A stretch of 64,000 nucleotides of DNA from positions 20,460,001 through 20,524,000 of the forward strand of contig OU452201.1 in NCBI GenBank assembly GCA_911728435.2, read 5' to 3'. Source of the stretch: Apoderus coryli (Eukaryota > Arthropoda > Insecta > Coleoptera > Attelabidae). This document shows, in pieces, positions 13,911 through 26,499 of this stretch; the first letter of the stretch is position 1; each line of letters starts with the position of its first letter. Made by a program: the position numbers and the translations under genes. The notes under the pieces are model-generated. The model searched no databases, was not told where the DNA came from, and saw only the letters and a program-made list of their open reading frames with translations.

Positions 13911-13950
13911 ACGTACAACGTTTCGGCTTATTCGCCTTCCTCAGGTACAT
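13911..13950 (-). ncRNA. Hammerhead ribozyme-like motif (type I, minimal stem III)
   Basis: On the minus strand the conserved core is complete: CTGAGGA (13944-13938), a stem II of GGC and GCC around a 6-nt loop, then GAAAC (13924-13920) followed by GTT, so the predicted cut is after 13917. Stem I is six pairs between 13945-13950 and 13911-13916. Stem III would be only two pairs with no loop (ACGT), the reduced form described for hammerheads of Penelope-like elements, thought to work as dimers. The cleavage nucleotide here is U rather than the usual C. The downstream sequence shares blocks with the motif at 28.4 kb. The structure was found by eye and no activity is known. Confidence 0.6.
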
Positions 13951-14039
13951 CTCGTTTCTTACCAAGATCGCATGATTCTGTGGGATTTTTGGTAGTATAC
14001 CACTTTTAGTGGGTATTTTTGATTAAAAAGATTTCGCCC

Positions 14040-14165
14040 TGTGTCTCAGAAACAAAAGCACATACCTAAATAATTTCGGTTTACGCCATTCAAAGTTTCA
14101 CAAAAAAGTAGCACAGGGTCGCGAAAACCGCAAGGTTCTAGCTTTCCTAATAGCTGAGATAACCT
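14040..14165 (+). repeat. Partial copy of the 32.97-34.62 kb foldback arm
   Basis: A block running from a GTGTCTCAGAAA-like start through GTTTCACAAAAAAGTAGCA and GGTCGCGAAAACC matches the right arm of the foldback at about 34440-34600. It is a truncated, diverged copy with no opposite arm nearby. Confidence 0.55.
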
Positions 14166-14717
14166 GCAGTCTCAACCAAATTACGACACAGTGTACTTAA
14201 TTTTTGCAGTTTTTAACAGTCCTTTATGTGCCATAATAGATTTAATTATATTTTTAATTCTATCATATGGAAAATCATCCATATTGCTTAACGCATATTT
14301 AACGACGTAAACAGACACACAACATACACACATCGACGACATACACTTTTCGAAAAACATTATTTTCGTAATCAGGGGACCTACCATCAAAATCGCCATA
14401 TCGAATTTATGCGTGATAAAACTGATCTCAATAATTGGAATGACAATATTGTTTTTAACGATAATATAATAGAAAATTATGAATATAGAATAAGAAAGGA
14501 CGTGAATCCATGCAAAGTATTATGCAGTTACGACGAAAAGCCATAAAAAAGACGTTAAAAGGAAAGTAGATACGAGTATAATAATAAAATCGATAACAAA
14601 AAATTAGTGCTATATGATATATTTATTATCTATCTGAACGGGGCTTTTTTGTTTATATACTTATGAGTCAAAAATACGAGGCATTTTAAAAATAAAAACT
14701 GCATACTTTTAGTAGAC

Positions 14718-14836
14718 TCAAAAAAATCATTCAGGAGATCGACACGATCGAAATTTTTTTATGCAGTCTTTCATTTCATGAACCATGATCCCTAAAAATA
14801 ACCTTAGTTCATAAGTTTATATATCTATATGCCGGG
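14718..14836 (+). repeat. Inverted partner of the repeat at 13122
   Basis: It is the reverse complement of the block at 13122-13245 with scattered substitutions (shared features: CAGGAGATCGACAC, TTTTTATGCAGT, TAAGTTTATATATCTATAT). It runs directly into a sequence homologous to the terminal arm of the foldback at 36.35 kb. Confidence 0.6.
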
Positions 14837-15160
14837 TGCCCACTGGGAAGGGTTTCGATTGATTATGAAAAAACTACACTGTAGAACAGTCTGAAAATAT
14901 GGTGTAGTACAAAGTTCGACGGAGCCAATTCGGATAAAATGTTTTCAAGAATCTAGTAGGTACTTCCGTTTGGGTGTCAATTTTCTTATTATAGATACGA
15001 CCTATGAAAATTATATATTTTTTGGATTCTACTTGAAATTCTAATGATAGTTCATGTATAATATGTTTTACCTACGTCAAAATTTTAAAGCTGTCAGAAT
15101 ATTCTATGATTTGTATACTAATAGTTTTTGTCAGTAGTCTATAAACTGTACCTATAGGTA
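14830..15160 (+). repeat. Single arm of the 36.35-kb foldback family
   Basis: From GCCGGGTGCCCACTGGGAAG onward this block follows the left arm of the element at 36345 through AACTACACTGT, GGTGTAGTAC and the ATATATTTTTTGGATTCTA stretch, with perhaps a quarter of positions changed. No inverted second arm follows, so it is a partial copy. Confidence 0.6.
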
Positions 15161-15449
15161 TACTAAAAATAATAGAAATCGAAAATCTTTCCCGACTGTC
15201 TGCGGTTGGGATTATTTTATATGGAATTAATTATTTATGATATGTATAAAACGGTAAAATAATGATTTACTTGCGAATGGAAAATGTTGATTCAATTCAA
15301 AGATTTAATAAGAAAAAATCTTTTATTCAATTCTAGGAGCAGGTAAAGCTTTTTGCTGTCACGTGTAATAGTACTCTATTTTATCCTAGAGCGGAAATAT
15401 TTATTATATAATTATATGTAATTAATAAAATCGGAGCAGTTTCGATATA

Positions 15450-15660
15450 TTAATTAAAAGACAATTTGACTGATTTTCACCCTGTATTTTACGGTTGCTA
15501 TGGATTTGATTTACTGCAACGCGACGCATTTTCAATTTTATCGAATTGTGTGTTGGCAGTGTCACTTGAGGGGGTTAAAGCGACAGTAAAAGAAACTTTT
15601 GAGTGGGTAAAATATTCTCGATTTTACTATTCTAAATAAACTGTCATTATGACAACCGAT
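15450..15660 (+). repeat. Repeat shared with 34680-34930
   Basis: A direct-orientation match to about 34680-34930: GATTTTCACCCTGTATTTTA, GGTTGCTATG, CAACGC, TTTTATCGAAT, TTGGCAGTGTC and GAGTGGGTAAAAT appear in the same order in both. Together with the flanking shared blocks it shows that 13-15.7 kb and 32.9-35 kb derive from the same composite repeat. Confidence 0.6.
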
Positions 15661-16239
15661 TATTTTGCTGGGTCACCTTTCAAAAGAAAGGTAGAAGAGA
15701 CCTTTATCCGCAATCAAGACATCGATTGCCTTGATTTGCATTTTTATTCCCAGTTGCTAGATAAATCTATTTTGTTTGGAATATTTTTAGTTCTACATGC
15801 TGTATTTCTGTTTTGGTTTATATAATAATAATAATTGTTGAATCCGCGCTGTTTTGGTATTATTTGTTTCTTTCCAAATATGCTTCTTCCCCATAGGATG
15901 TACGTGGATTATTCATGTTTCTGGCTACGTTTTCTTCAATGTTCTTTATGTTCATGAACTGTGGTGTGTGTAATTCATCTGGGGATCCTATGACTATGCT
16001 GCAATACTTAAATAATGGAGGCCGAGAGATTATCATCACAATGCTCAATAGATCATCATTTATTTTAATTTCCATTTCCGCAACTCAACTCCAATTCCAG
16101 AAATTTTATTTAGACGTTCTCATATATTATCAACTTCATTTTGAGTAAAATAAAGCTATTTAATAATGTATCCTCAAGATTAAGTCCTTTGCTTTAGTGT
16201 ATTTTATTTAGAGCGTTCCAAATGTTTTTTAAAGGGTAT

Positions 16240-16760
16240 TCCAAAATTAACGCAATATTTGAACTAGCCGCCATTTATGCAATAAAGTGTTGGCAACCCT
16301 AAAAACAATACAAATCGACAGCTGACAGTTTAGGGTTAGTAAAAATTGAGCGTTACACGATAGAACAATTTTCAAAAATAATGAAAGCTTGGCGGCCGCA
16401 GTTCGAAAATATCATACAAAATATGGTCGGAATAGTGTTTTAACTTCGTCAACTGTGAAGAGCTTCAGGATCCGTTGCAGACGCCAAACACAATGGTTGT
16501 CCAAAAACAAGTCATTCAAATGTCAATATCGACAATTCAGGAACCTCAATTCGGCGTCGTGGACAAGAATTGCCACTTGCAAGAAGCTCTTTACAGCGTA
16601 TACTAACTAAAGATCTGTGTCTCCATGCTTACGAAATTCAATTAACACAACAACGGAAGCCTAATGACCCAGCCCAGCGAAGAGAGTTTGCAGAATGGAT
16701 TATACAACATCAACAAATGGTGTTATGTACTGCAGCGCCTGAAAGAGTTAAATTCTAAAA
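16240..16760 (+). pseudogene. Transposase N-terminal fragment (Tc1/mariner superfamily)
   Basis: The tract opens with GGGTATTCCAAAATTAACGC, which looks like a terminal repeat plus leader. Shifted plus-strand frames then read AAVRKYHTKYGRNSVL-SSTVKSF (the helix-turn-helix that binds the ends) and, from about 16560, LPLARSSLQRILTKDLCLHAYEIQLTQ followed by PNDPAQRREFAEWI. This is the usual second helix-turn-helix and linker of insect IS630/mariner-like transposases. The catalytic half is missing after about 16760. At least two frameshifts separate the pieces, so it is a 3'-truncated relic. It resembles the protein decayed at 45-46.1 kb in order of motifs. Confidence 0.7.
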
Positions 16761-17183
16761 GACTTTAGATAATTTGACCACAAAACTATAATATGTTCGA
16801 AGGGCATTGCTCACTTTCGACCGAATATGGTCACCAAAAAAAAAAATTTCTCAATATATATCATTAGGTAGTTGTATTATTCACGAGTGATGTTTGGAGA
16901 TTTGTATTTATTTTGATATGGTTATGCAGGGTATCGTCGTCTGATGGCTGCTGATAAGTCATTGTACTTATTGGTGGCAGATGATATATATCTTTTAGTA
17001 TGTAGAACTTTAATCATTATTATATATACTTTGTCGTAAGGTTGTTTGTTTCTAAGTTTTGTAATTAAGATTACTCTCGGAAAAAAAAGAAAAAAACCAC
17101 TTTAAGATCATTGGCAAAAAAGAAAGCAGAACAACGTAGATCCAGAGCCTGATCATGGATGAAAAGCAAAAACAAAAGTGGAC

Positions 17184-17776
17184 CTAAATTAGACACTCAT
17201 ACAGCTTCATAGCAACGTGAGCCGAAACCGTACAAATAAACATACTGCGATATCTCTCAGATAAGTCACTTAACTTGGCCGGAAGCCAAAGGCTTCTAGC
17301 TTTTTCAACAACAAAAAATGACTTATTCTGTCGCAAGCCTAGGAAAAGTAACTCGTCACAAACAAACTGCGAAAATACAGCCATATTAGTGACTATGGAC
17401 CGCTGCGGCATAAAACCATGTTGCATACTCTAAATCTGATTTCTCACCTGAGGAAAAATGCAACCATAAATAACGATCTCAAAGAGCTTTGCAAAATTTG
17501 ATAATATTGGAATTGGTCTATAAATCGATACAGAATCTCGGTCACAACACTTGAAGATAAGACACACCTTGGACCTCTTTGACTTGGTAGGAAATATGTG
17601 AGATATAAGAATATGATGAAAAAGTGAACATAGGCACAATCTTTTATCAAAAAAGACGGGATAGCATCGGGTTCAGCTGTGCATTTACCTTTGAGCTTTC
17701 TTGTTGCTAAAATAAAGACAATAAATAAGAATATTCGGGAGTTGAAGGGCTGGATGAATCTGGCAAAGATAAACAC
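17184..17776 (-). pseudogene. LINE reverse transcriptase fragment
   Basis: Three minus-strand frames line up as the front of a non-LTR reverse transcriptase: KGKCTAEPDAIPSFLIKDCA (normally K-AGPDGIP), then SKRSKVCLIFKCCDRDSVS-YRPI-ILSNFAKLFEI (the K-P-NYRPISLL region), then QHGFMPQRSIVTNMAVFSQFV (QHGF-GRSTVTNL). The YTDFKAFD motif after it is not readable. Several frameshifts break it and both ends are missing. The order and spacing fit a Jockey/R1-like clade element. It is a dead fragment. Confidence 0.75.
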
Positions 17777-17799
17777 TCAAATTACTAAATAACCTTAGA

Positions 17800-20700
17800 A
17801 ATGTTTTACATTACGTCCTATTTTTGGAACTGTCCTGAACATATAACGTAAATTCGATGCACTATTAGGTAGGTATATGGGAAAATCCTATACTCTGTAT
17901 AGTAGTAATCACTCAGGCTAATACTTTTTTTTTAAACCATGTGACGTGGCTTTTGTTTTAACTTTAATACGAAAACACGCAAATCAAATGGGAAACTAAA
18001 AGCCAAAAGCTTCATTTATTGAAAATTCTGAATATTTTACTCTCTAGTCCTGTGTGTGAGCGAGGTATTTGGACAGTTGATCACATGGTAAAATGCGTCA
18101 AAACTGAATTTTTAATAATCTGTTTGGACGCTACATAATGTGTTGGTTAATACAATTACTAGGTACTTAAAATAATAGGGCTTATAATAATTGACCGTAT
18201 TTATAAAATTATGCAATTACCTAACTGTATTGGCACATATAAAATCAAATGTTCGCTGTGTGTTCATAAATAAAATATGGGATTATGGATCTGGCACAGT
18301 ATTGTTCGCAAGCGGAAGAGGCAGCTATTTTTTTCGAAAATTGAAGATGCCTGTTGCTTATGGGATTATGGGTGGAAGAATATTCCTCTGATATAAATAT
18401 ATTTTCCAGTTTTCCGTTTATCACTAGTAGGGCCACAACCACCATCTAACTTTATATCATTGTATATGTTGCAGTAATACGATTCTATTGGATCCGTCAT
18501 GGTCGCCAATTCTCTCAACTCCTATTCTACAAGGTGTTTCTACAAAACCTGGCCAAAATTTGTGAGCGAATTGGGGACATCTAATCATGAAAAAAACCTA
18601 AATTTTAATTTTTCAAAAAGTCCTTATTTACAAAGAAACAGGGTGTTAAAGATGACTGCCTGAGGACGATTTTTTTGAAATATTTTCGAAACAAGTAAAG
18701 ATGAATTAAACAAATGTAGCATATTTATTTACCTAGTTAAATGTCGTAAACTGACATGAAATTGAATAAAAAAGGATGGCGGGTAAACGGGGGGACCCTT
18801 GCCTTAATTATAACCTAACTTTTTTTTTCCTTGTGATTTTATTCATTTTGTGTCAAAAATGTGATAAAATAACGTTTTCTACATAAAAAAGCATAATTCT
18901 TTTTTCTCGAAAAACTTAAAGGTTTAATGATTTTCTTTTAGAGTTTCATTCTCTTTTAATTGTTTTATTCTTTTTATTTATACATATTTATTTCTTTGTT
19001 TGTTATTAATTTTTATTATTAACCATAATTATTAAATTTAGTTGTTTTAAAGCCCAAATCTTGTGTTTTTATTTCAAATAAAGCTTTCGATATCTTGGTG
19101 AACAGAAGCGTCATTTAATTAATGATTTTCTTTTAAATAAATTGTGTGTGAGAAGCAGAGATCCAGAACCATACAAGGTTAGTTAATTTTATATATTATT
19201 TTAATACAGATTTATAAAGTTGATATTCGTTGGTTGTTCTTCCTTTAATTAAAACTTGAAGTACACGCCGCTCGTAAAGCTTAAATCGAACTAGTAGCAA
19301 TTTGAATAGCATATAGGGGTTCACCTGGGCTGAGCTATAAAATTAGTATTCTTTCTGGGTGTAAACAATACCCGCCAATTCACGATTGTTACAGTGATCG
19401 GGATGTTTAGCTGAAATTGTGCAGCATCGCGTGTGTGCTATTCCTAATTTATTCGCAATGCCAAGCCTATACTGGCACCTGGCTTGCATTCTTACATAAT
19501 TCAAAGCAAGGTGAATGAGTGTCTCACAGCGGTTAATGCGAAGATAAAAATAGAAGATGTGTTCAAATATAGGCCAGAACATAAATTATATTTTTTTAAA
19601 TCTAGTGTGGGTCTTAATAACTATTCAACACGAGCTTTTGGTGGTTCTTTATGAGGTAGGTAGATGGTAGGTTCAAAATGCGTATTGCGACTACACGAGG
19701 ATCTGTTCATACCTATTAATATTTCACCCAGCACCTGAATCTTCTGAACGAAGTCGATTATTTTTCTGCCTGAGCTTTCTTGTGGAATCGCCGGTACAAG
19801 GACTACCTCACCGAATGTTGCGAATGTAGTTTCTTTATAATGCCTACCTTATAAAGAAATTATTTTTACATGTATGGAGAAACGCTCTAAATATTGTCCT
19901 CAATTTTAAGAGTTGAAAAAAAAATCTGTTCTCAGAATGGAGTACAGTAATTCTATACCTATGAAGTAATAACATGAATGAGTTTAGTAAATAATACTTA
20001 TCGTAAAACAGCCACAAACAAATTAACAAAGACATGTATACGTTATAAATTCTTACGTATTGGATACAATATTATTGCTCTTATCTAAGTCATCTGCAGC
20101 TGCATAATTTCCTTTCTCTATAGTATAGAGTGTTAATTTGAAGTGCTTTTCCAATACGTCTAATATGTACGTAATAATAGCGATGGTCTCATATCATTAT
20201 TTGAAGTGTTAATATACTTCATAAAGAAGAAGTAGCAAACTACAACTGATTTAGTTGAGAATGGTTTATTATTTATTCCATTTTATCGAACAAGCTTCAT
20301 TGTGTACCGTAATAATATACATGCAGCGTAAAAAAGAAAATCAAATTCCATCTAACCAAACCTAATTCAAATTCCTTAACGTAGGTACATAGAAAACAAG
20401 TTCAGCGTAACCCAATATTCTAGTCGGGTAGAGATTAATGGCTGTTGACGAGGTTTTTGCAGCGTAAGTAAACAGTTTCCTTTGGGGAACATTTTTGGTA
20501 ACGTTCCAGAAAAATACTTGTTTTTCACACACCACACGTGCATGCTAAATGAAACAGAATAATTATATTTTCATCAAGAAAATTTGCTCTATACCATAAA
20601 GATTTACTTTACAACTCAAATTTAATGGCGAGATCCTTTATTCATGCATATACATGAGAATGACCTTTTATAATTTTACAAACGACTACCTACTAGTGTT

Positions 20701-22140
20701 TTAGACATGTGTCATAATTATATCCATAAATTTTGATGCTGACAGAGTGAAAGATTATTTGAATAATGCATTCTCTGACCAATGGATAGCGAAATGAGTT
20801 ACAAAAAAAGAGAAAAAAAAACAGATCTCAATATAAATATTCGTATACGTGGTTGGTTATATTAATAATTTAGTTTATTACTGATGATTTCAAAATGATT
20901 ATGTCAGCGTTCTGGAATTACGCAGATAAAATCTTAGGCGTTATAACAATGAACACAATGATCAACATTTTTGGGGCTGTTTTGAACACATATAAAGAAA
21001 GTTTCCTACATTATATTTGAGTCATCAGAAATTAGATTGAAATCTTGAGCGCACCATACTCCAAATTCTGTGCTATAACGAACCGTAAGCAAATAACAAT
21101 TGAAAACAATATTTTTGTGAATTGTAAGTTTAGGACTATACATACTAGTACCCCAAATTTTGTATCCGACTTTAAATCTAACAGGCGCCGTCGTATGTCG
21201 CAAGTGTGTTTACTTTCTTCTTGTGGATTTAGCATTCGATTGATTGGATACTTTGTTACAAAGCTTATAAAAACCCTCTTGGCGGAGCGTTACCGTACGC
21301 GGATACGTCAGTTTGTATATAGGCTTGAAGCCCGTGCAAGCTAGTTAAAACCGGAGCGTTAACGAAAATATGTTTAATACCCAAGTCACTTTTTTTAAGC
21401 ACCCAATACCGTTTCTATGATTATCTACCAAGTAACAGGGTTTGTAATCAAACCAAAAGTATCTCAGGAATAGAATCGTGGATACAGAGCTCCTCCCTGA
21501 GGTACATAATAAAATACAATTGTTTAATACCCTAGGTTTTTACCCATATCAATCTACTAACAATATTTCAGTACTGTAGTAGATAACCCACCAATGTGTT
21601 TGACAAAGATGTACATATGAACATTTTATTTTACCTCCAATACCATGTAGCGTTTAGAGGAACCATGTGCACCACAATAAAAACTGAGACCTAGAAATGT
21701 AAATTTTACATAGTTGTTATGTTTGTATACCCAATGCTTCCTATCAATTCGACTCCAAAAATAGAACAAGATTGTATATCTACAAAATTACACAGAATAA
21801 TGTAATTTTTGTGTCCCAAAGCTACATACGAGATTTTTTGTTCTGTAGTGACATATATATACATATATAAAATTCGTGCGTCAAAAACATAGTGGCAAGT
21901 AAAGCTCGGATCTATACGATTGGATGCTACGCATTCTGAATACCCTAAAAAATGTGTGAAACTCAGTAATTAATGCAATAGGTGTGTATTTGAATTTTAG
22001 TAGTTATAGTTTAAAATGAAATCAAAAGTTAAGGAATGATTTATTTATTTAAGAATACACTTCTCGTACAGATTAATACTCCACTAACTGAGCAGGATTA
22101 TGGATTTACATAAAAATCAATAAAACATGCTACAAATTAT
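17800..22140. other. AT-rich spacer with scattered repeats
   Basis: No gene recognised. At about 18525 a GGTGTTTCTACAAAACCTGG start looks like the end of an unidentified DNA transposon. A perfect hairpin (TTTCTTTATAA, 9-nt loop) lies near 19829. The minus-strand frame 19343-19582 (79 codons, Cys/His-rich, higher GC than its neighbours) and a GC-richer block at about 21180-21360 stand out, but I can name neither. Confidence 0.4.
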
Positions 22141-22149
22141 TAGTTACTT

Positions 22150-22930
22150 ACATGATAAGTCAATTGATTAATTAATTGACTTATTAAATTTCGATCATTA
22201 TCATTTCACAATTTAAAAAAAAGTTTTTAATGTGATTAGAATTGCAATGGAAGATCTCAATCAGAAGCGCAAACCGAACACATGACATACATTGGTGAGG
22301 ACAATAGAAAATAAGTTCGAGCTGTGGGCACATACAACAGATCATATTCCACACGCGTTGATAAGTTTGGAATATATCACGTATATATGATGTAAAAAAT
22401 TGGACAAAGGAATCTGCTAAACCAAAATGTGACAATTTCCATAATAAAATACTGTGATCAAAGTGGACAAAAGGCCTTGAAAAGTCTGTATAAACGACAT
22501 CAACCTAACTGCCTCTGTCCGTATGTTGGCTGCGTTATCTGAACGAGATTGGTTGTGGTGGATCCACCAGGAAGAAAACCATGCTGTTTATCAGTAATTT
22601 GTCGTGTCACATGCAAAAGGATTTTTTTCATACTCACGGCACTTTCCAAAGTTTGAAGTTAAAGAAATAGGACAGAGTCTCAAAGTTTTCAATATTTCAG
22701 GAAAAATTAAAGATTTGAGACTTAAATTAAACAAAATTGATAATAGCTTCCCCAGGATAAAAGCACAATATTTGATATATAGTATCGGGCTTACAACTAT
22801 TTTTAGGTTTCATTCTCTTAAGTGCTTTGATAACGGCGATCTCTGTTACGTGAAAAACACCCAATCTGAAAATTGTGTCCGAAAAAAGGTCTCAATCTAA
22901 GTGCAGAAGCAATACTATTGAGGTTGAATT
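22150..22930 (-). pseudogene. LINE reverse transcriptase fragment
   Basis: Minus-strand frames show, in order, LLSILFNLSLKS-IFPEILKTL-LCPI near 22660-22770, ITDKQHGFLPGGSTTTNLVQ-TQ near 22530-22600, VDVVYTDFS (first catalytic Asp region of RT) near 22470-22500, and a HFGLADSFVQFFTSYIRD segment near 22380-22440. This is the order of a Jockey/CR1-type RT. The GVPQG and FADD motifs beyond are too decayed to read, and the frame is broken several times. It belongs to a different copy from those at 7.4 and 17.2 kb. Confidence 0.7.
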
Positions 22931-25900
22931 AGGTCAATATTTTTCTTAAATGCAATATAGGACACAGAAACAAGACAATTCATAATTTGTGGTATTTTTT
23001 TTTCTTACATAATAATTTGTTTTAAATTTTTGATATTTTGTATTAAACTTATCTAGTTGATTATTGAACAGACATGTTAAAAAATTAAAACTCAAATTAA
23101 AAATGAGTCGCGTCCCAAATTTAAGAAAACTATATACAAACTGAACTACTATGACATTATTGTCATTTTGTATTCGTTAACTGGTTTTAATGCATCGATT
23201 TCTATATATGGGGGCATATAAAATCACTTTATTCTGTCCTATTCAATAGTAGGATACAGCTTATCCATGAATATCACAGGCCTAAGATGAAATTACAAAC
23301 AAATTAAATTCATTGTTTTTAAATTCTGTAAGGTTATTATTGAAAACAACAACAAAAAGTTGAGTGTGTCTTTTAAGTTGATATGAGCGTTGAGCGTTTT
23401 TAGTGGGGGCTTGAAAGACCGTACATGCACATTCACGAATGAATGGGTTAAGAGGCATAAAGGATATCTTGGATTACCACCTTGGTCCTATGATCCTAGA
23501 TATACATTTGAACAATTTTTAAAAAGCCTGCTAATGCAAAAATATTCATATTCATTTTACATTATGTTTACGTCAATTGTTTCTCCGTCCTTGTTGTATA
23601 ATATGTGTTATGTGACCTATATACATATATAGAGTTTTTCTTAATAATTCTACAATGGTTGGTTCAAAATTAAATGTTAGTTTTGGCAATAATTTCAAAC
23701 GAACCTAAATCTCAAAAATAAAACAACCAAAAATTGGTGGATATGGATGGCATTCTTACGAAATTTTTGTTTAAAATCTCAACTAGTCCATTACAGAGCA
23801 GATACGAAATGAAAATCAAATTTACAAAAAAAATACGTAAATTGATTTCACATCCATTCCATTTGTTTTATTGTGGATCTTCGTTATATATTCTTGTTTT
23901 GAATTTCAATACTAAATTAAATTTCATTTTACTAAAATGAATGAAGTTCATATACCGTCCAGAATTAGCTAATTGGTTTAATATATATTACTGTAATTTT
24001 GTTACAAAATTTTTACTAATTATAATTAATTAGCCATTCCTAAACAAAATATCCTAGAAATAGTTGCAATATAATATAACTTGCTACTCCCGATATAAGT
24101 GCCTAAACTAATTAAAATACTTGTTTGTAATATATGCACGAAGTACTTAATAATCAGAATAATTATGTCAAAATCAAATTTAATCTAACCATACATTGCC
24201 CTTCTATTAAAACAGGAAACTTATGTTATTCGGTTCATATGACTAGTAGTATAATATTATTAATATTTGCGCAACGAGATAAAAGTCTCCACAGTGAAAA
24301 TCTTTCAACGATGTCGTGTTCTGAAAAAGAGAGCTGCTCACAATAAACGATAGTTATGTTACCCACCATGATTCATTCAGAGAAGCACTATCAGCGAGAA
24401 ATTTTGTTACAACACCGGAAAGTAAAAAGGTTGGTGAGTTAAATATAATTTTCGGCGAGCTAAGCAGGACGTGCAATTCAACGAGTTATCAGTTTATGAA
24501 CATTTTGTGCAATAAATCTTTTGCGAAATGATGTCGTTGTAAAGATTTCTTGTGTCTTAGTTTTTATAGGATACTGCCGACCCAGTAGCGCAGAAGCTTT
24601 TAAGCGCTCAAAAAGTAGGTACTTACTTGACAACATGATTGTTACTAATTATTACAATTCAAAGAAAAATTGATTAAGGAATATTAAACTTCGCCCAGTT
24701 CTTCTTTTAAAAAATTTAGTTAACTTTAGAATATCGTTTCTACGAGTAGAAGCTTTATAATAACAAACGTTACTAAGACATTGGATAATAATCAAGTTCA
24801 AATGCCAAAGGCTTTTTAATGAGCTAAGGAATTTGTGCTCATAGGGCGGATTGTACCAGGGTTCATATTTAGTTCTTTTAAATTGTAGTTCAAAGTTAAA
24901 CGCAGTACAGTGTCTCAAATGTTGTACCAGTAGAACCCCGTTTGACTAGACTACAAAATAAAACAAAAATAAAAAACAATTCTAACCTCTAAATGTTATT
25001 GTTATTTAATTTTAATTTGCCTTATTTGGCTATTTCTGTTTGGTAATTTGCAATTGATATGATATTAATATGGAGATTAATAAAAAGAATGGCAGAGCAA
25101 TTAATTTATCTGCTAGAGAAAAACATTTTTTAATTCTGCCTGTAAAAACACAAAAATGAGATGAGTGTAAACAAAAATCTGTAAGAATAAAAAAAAATTA
25201 AGATAATATAAAACTGCCCATAAGAAACATTTATTCTGCATTTTATTCGGTTCAAGAGTTTCAGAGTTCGGCCAATGATGTTTTTATTATTATTATTAGT
25301 TTTTTAATGCAATTCGTGCTGACATTTGATGTTATATTTTATTTAATTTTTATTTGTGCAATAAAAAAAAAACAAAATCACTAGTAATCATTGGCGTATT
25401 TATGGGGGTCTATAGAGTCTGGACCGCCCCCTAGAGATCCGATTAAATGGACTTACAATTTTGTAGATACACAACAGGGGATGTCTCTCTCAAACTCCGA
25501 GGATATTGACGAGTTGGCTCTTCTTTCGTTTGTGTTACTTCTTAAAAATAGATTTTTTGTTCTTTATTTTAAGCATATTTATATGTATTTTGCACGGTTA
25601 TCATTCGTTTTGATAATTTTAGAGTTTAGAAAGATATTTATTTTTATTATTTAAATAATATATTTTATTTATTTAAAGAATTTTAAACATTTTCGTTCTG
25701 TATACAGTATGTTCACAGGAACAGTTTTCAAGAAGTAAAACATTAATATTTTTTATTTTTTCGAAAAAAGTTATTCTAGATAAAAAGTTGTGCTGGTATT
25801 GACTTAAAATAAGATTGGGATAGAAAAATTTAACATTACCGACAATTCCTGTTTTGAGAAATTTAATAATAATAATAAAATGTTTATTGCAAAGAAAACA

Positions 25901-26090
25901 AAAATATAGAATAATAATAATATCTTTATTGGCCATTATTAACAAAAATAAAATTTTAAAATACAAAAAGAAAAAAATATACAATACTAAATAAATTAAA
26001 TTTACAAATTATAAAAATAAATATCTTTAAACTACAATTGCAAAAATTCTGCGTCCAACCATAATATCTACTTCATATTTTACATATTGA
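22931..26090. other. AT-rich spacer
   Basis: I see no domain-bearing frame and no RNA gene. The plus-strand frames at 23390 and 25391 have no recognised similarity. Poly-A/T and ATT runs are frequent, notably around 25280-25400 and 25860-26030. Confidence 0.4.
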
Positions 26091-26096
26091 CAACAA

Positions 26097-26102
26097 TTTA
26101 TT
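26097..26102 (-). terminator. Poly(A) signal AATAAA for the 26-kb candidate gene
   Basis: On the minus strand an AATAAA hexamer lies about 28 bases after the stop codon of the 119-codon frame. That spacing is what a short insect 3' UTR would need, which modestly supports the frame being a real transcription unit. AATAAA occurs often by chance in DNA this AT-rich. Confidence 0.35.
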
Positions 26103-26129
26103 ACAAATAGCTACCTAATATTTACTTAC

Positions 26130-26489
26130 TTATCGCACCAAATAGACCTCCATCTGAGGTTGCGTTATTTCAATTTCTAAAATTCGCCGCATAGCGAATC
26201 GTATATTCTTTGACAGTCTTTTTAACCAGGTAAAGAAGAGCCGACGCTTATCTCTACATGGGACGACATTGCCGGATATTATTTGGATAACTTGGAGATT
26301 ACGTTCGCTTCGGTAATTGAAGATTTCATCTCCACTCAGATATCGTTTGAACAATAAATCTCGCTCAAACTCTATGAAGTCCTCGTCGTTTTCGTGTAGA
26401 TACCGCGTTGATTCTTCTTCGAACGGCAACGGACTGCTCGTCCGCATTGGAACTTCTAATAATCTACTCAATTCTAATTTTTCAGCCAT
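26130..26489 (-). CDS. Uncharacterised 119-aa protein candidate
   Basis: This uninterrupted frame starts at a true ATG and encodes 119 residues. The first half is acidic (an E/D-rich stretch around residues 23-45). The second half is strongly basic (CRDKRRLFFTWLKRLSKNIRFAMRR around residues 78-102). Codon use is more balanced and the GC content higher than in surrounding DNA. The basic part could form an amphipathic helix. I see no signal peptide, membrane segment or known domain. A poly(A) signal follows closely; no TATA box is evident upstream, and GTAAGT directly follows the stop codon, so an alternative spliced end is possible. I do not recognise the family. It may be a small host gene, a retrocopy or a chance frame. 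Confidence 0.4.
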   Translation of the reverse strand: MAEKLELSRLLEVPMRTSSPLPFEEESTRYLHENDEDFIEFERDLLFKRYLSGDEIFNYRSERNLQVIQIISGNVVPCRDKRRLFFTWLKRLSKNIRFAMRRILEIEITQPQMEVYLVR

Positions 26490-26499
26490 TGCAAGTAAG

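Noticed and set aside
18664..18700. CTGAGGA followed 22 bases later by GAAAC
   Set aside because: The bases between do not form a stem II and there is no stem I.
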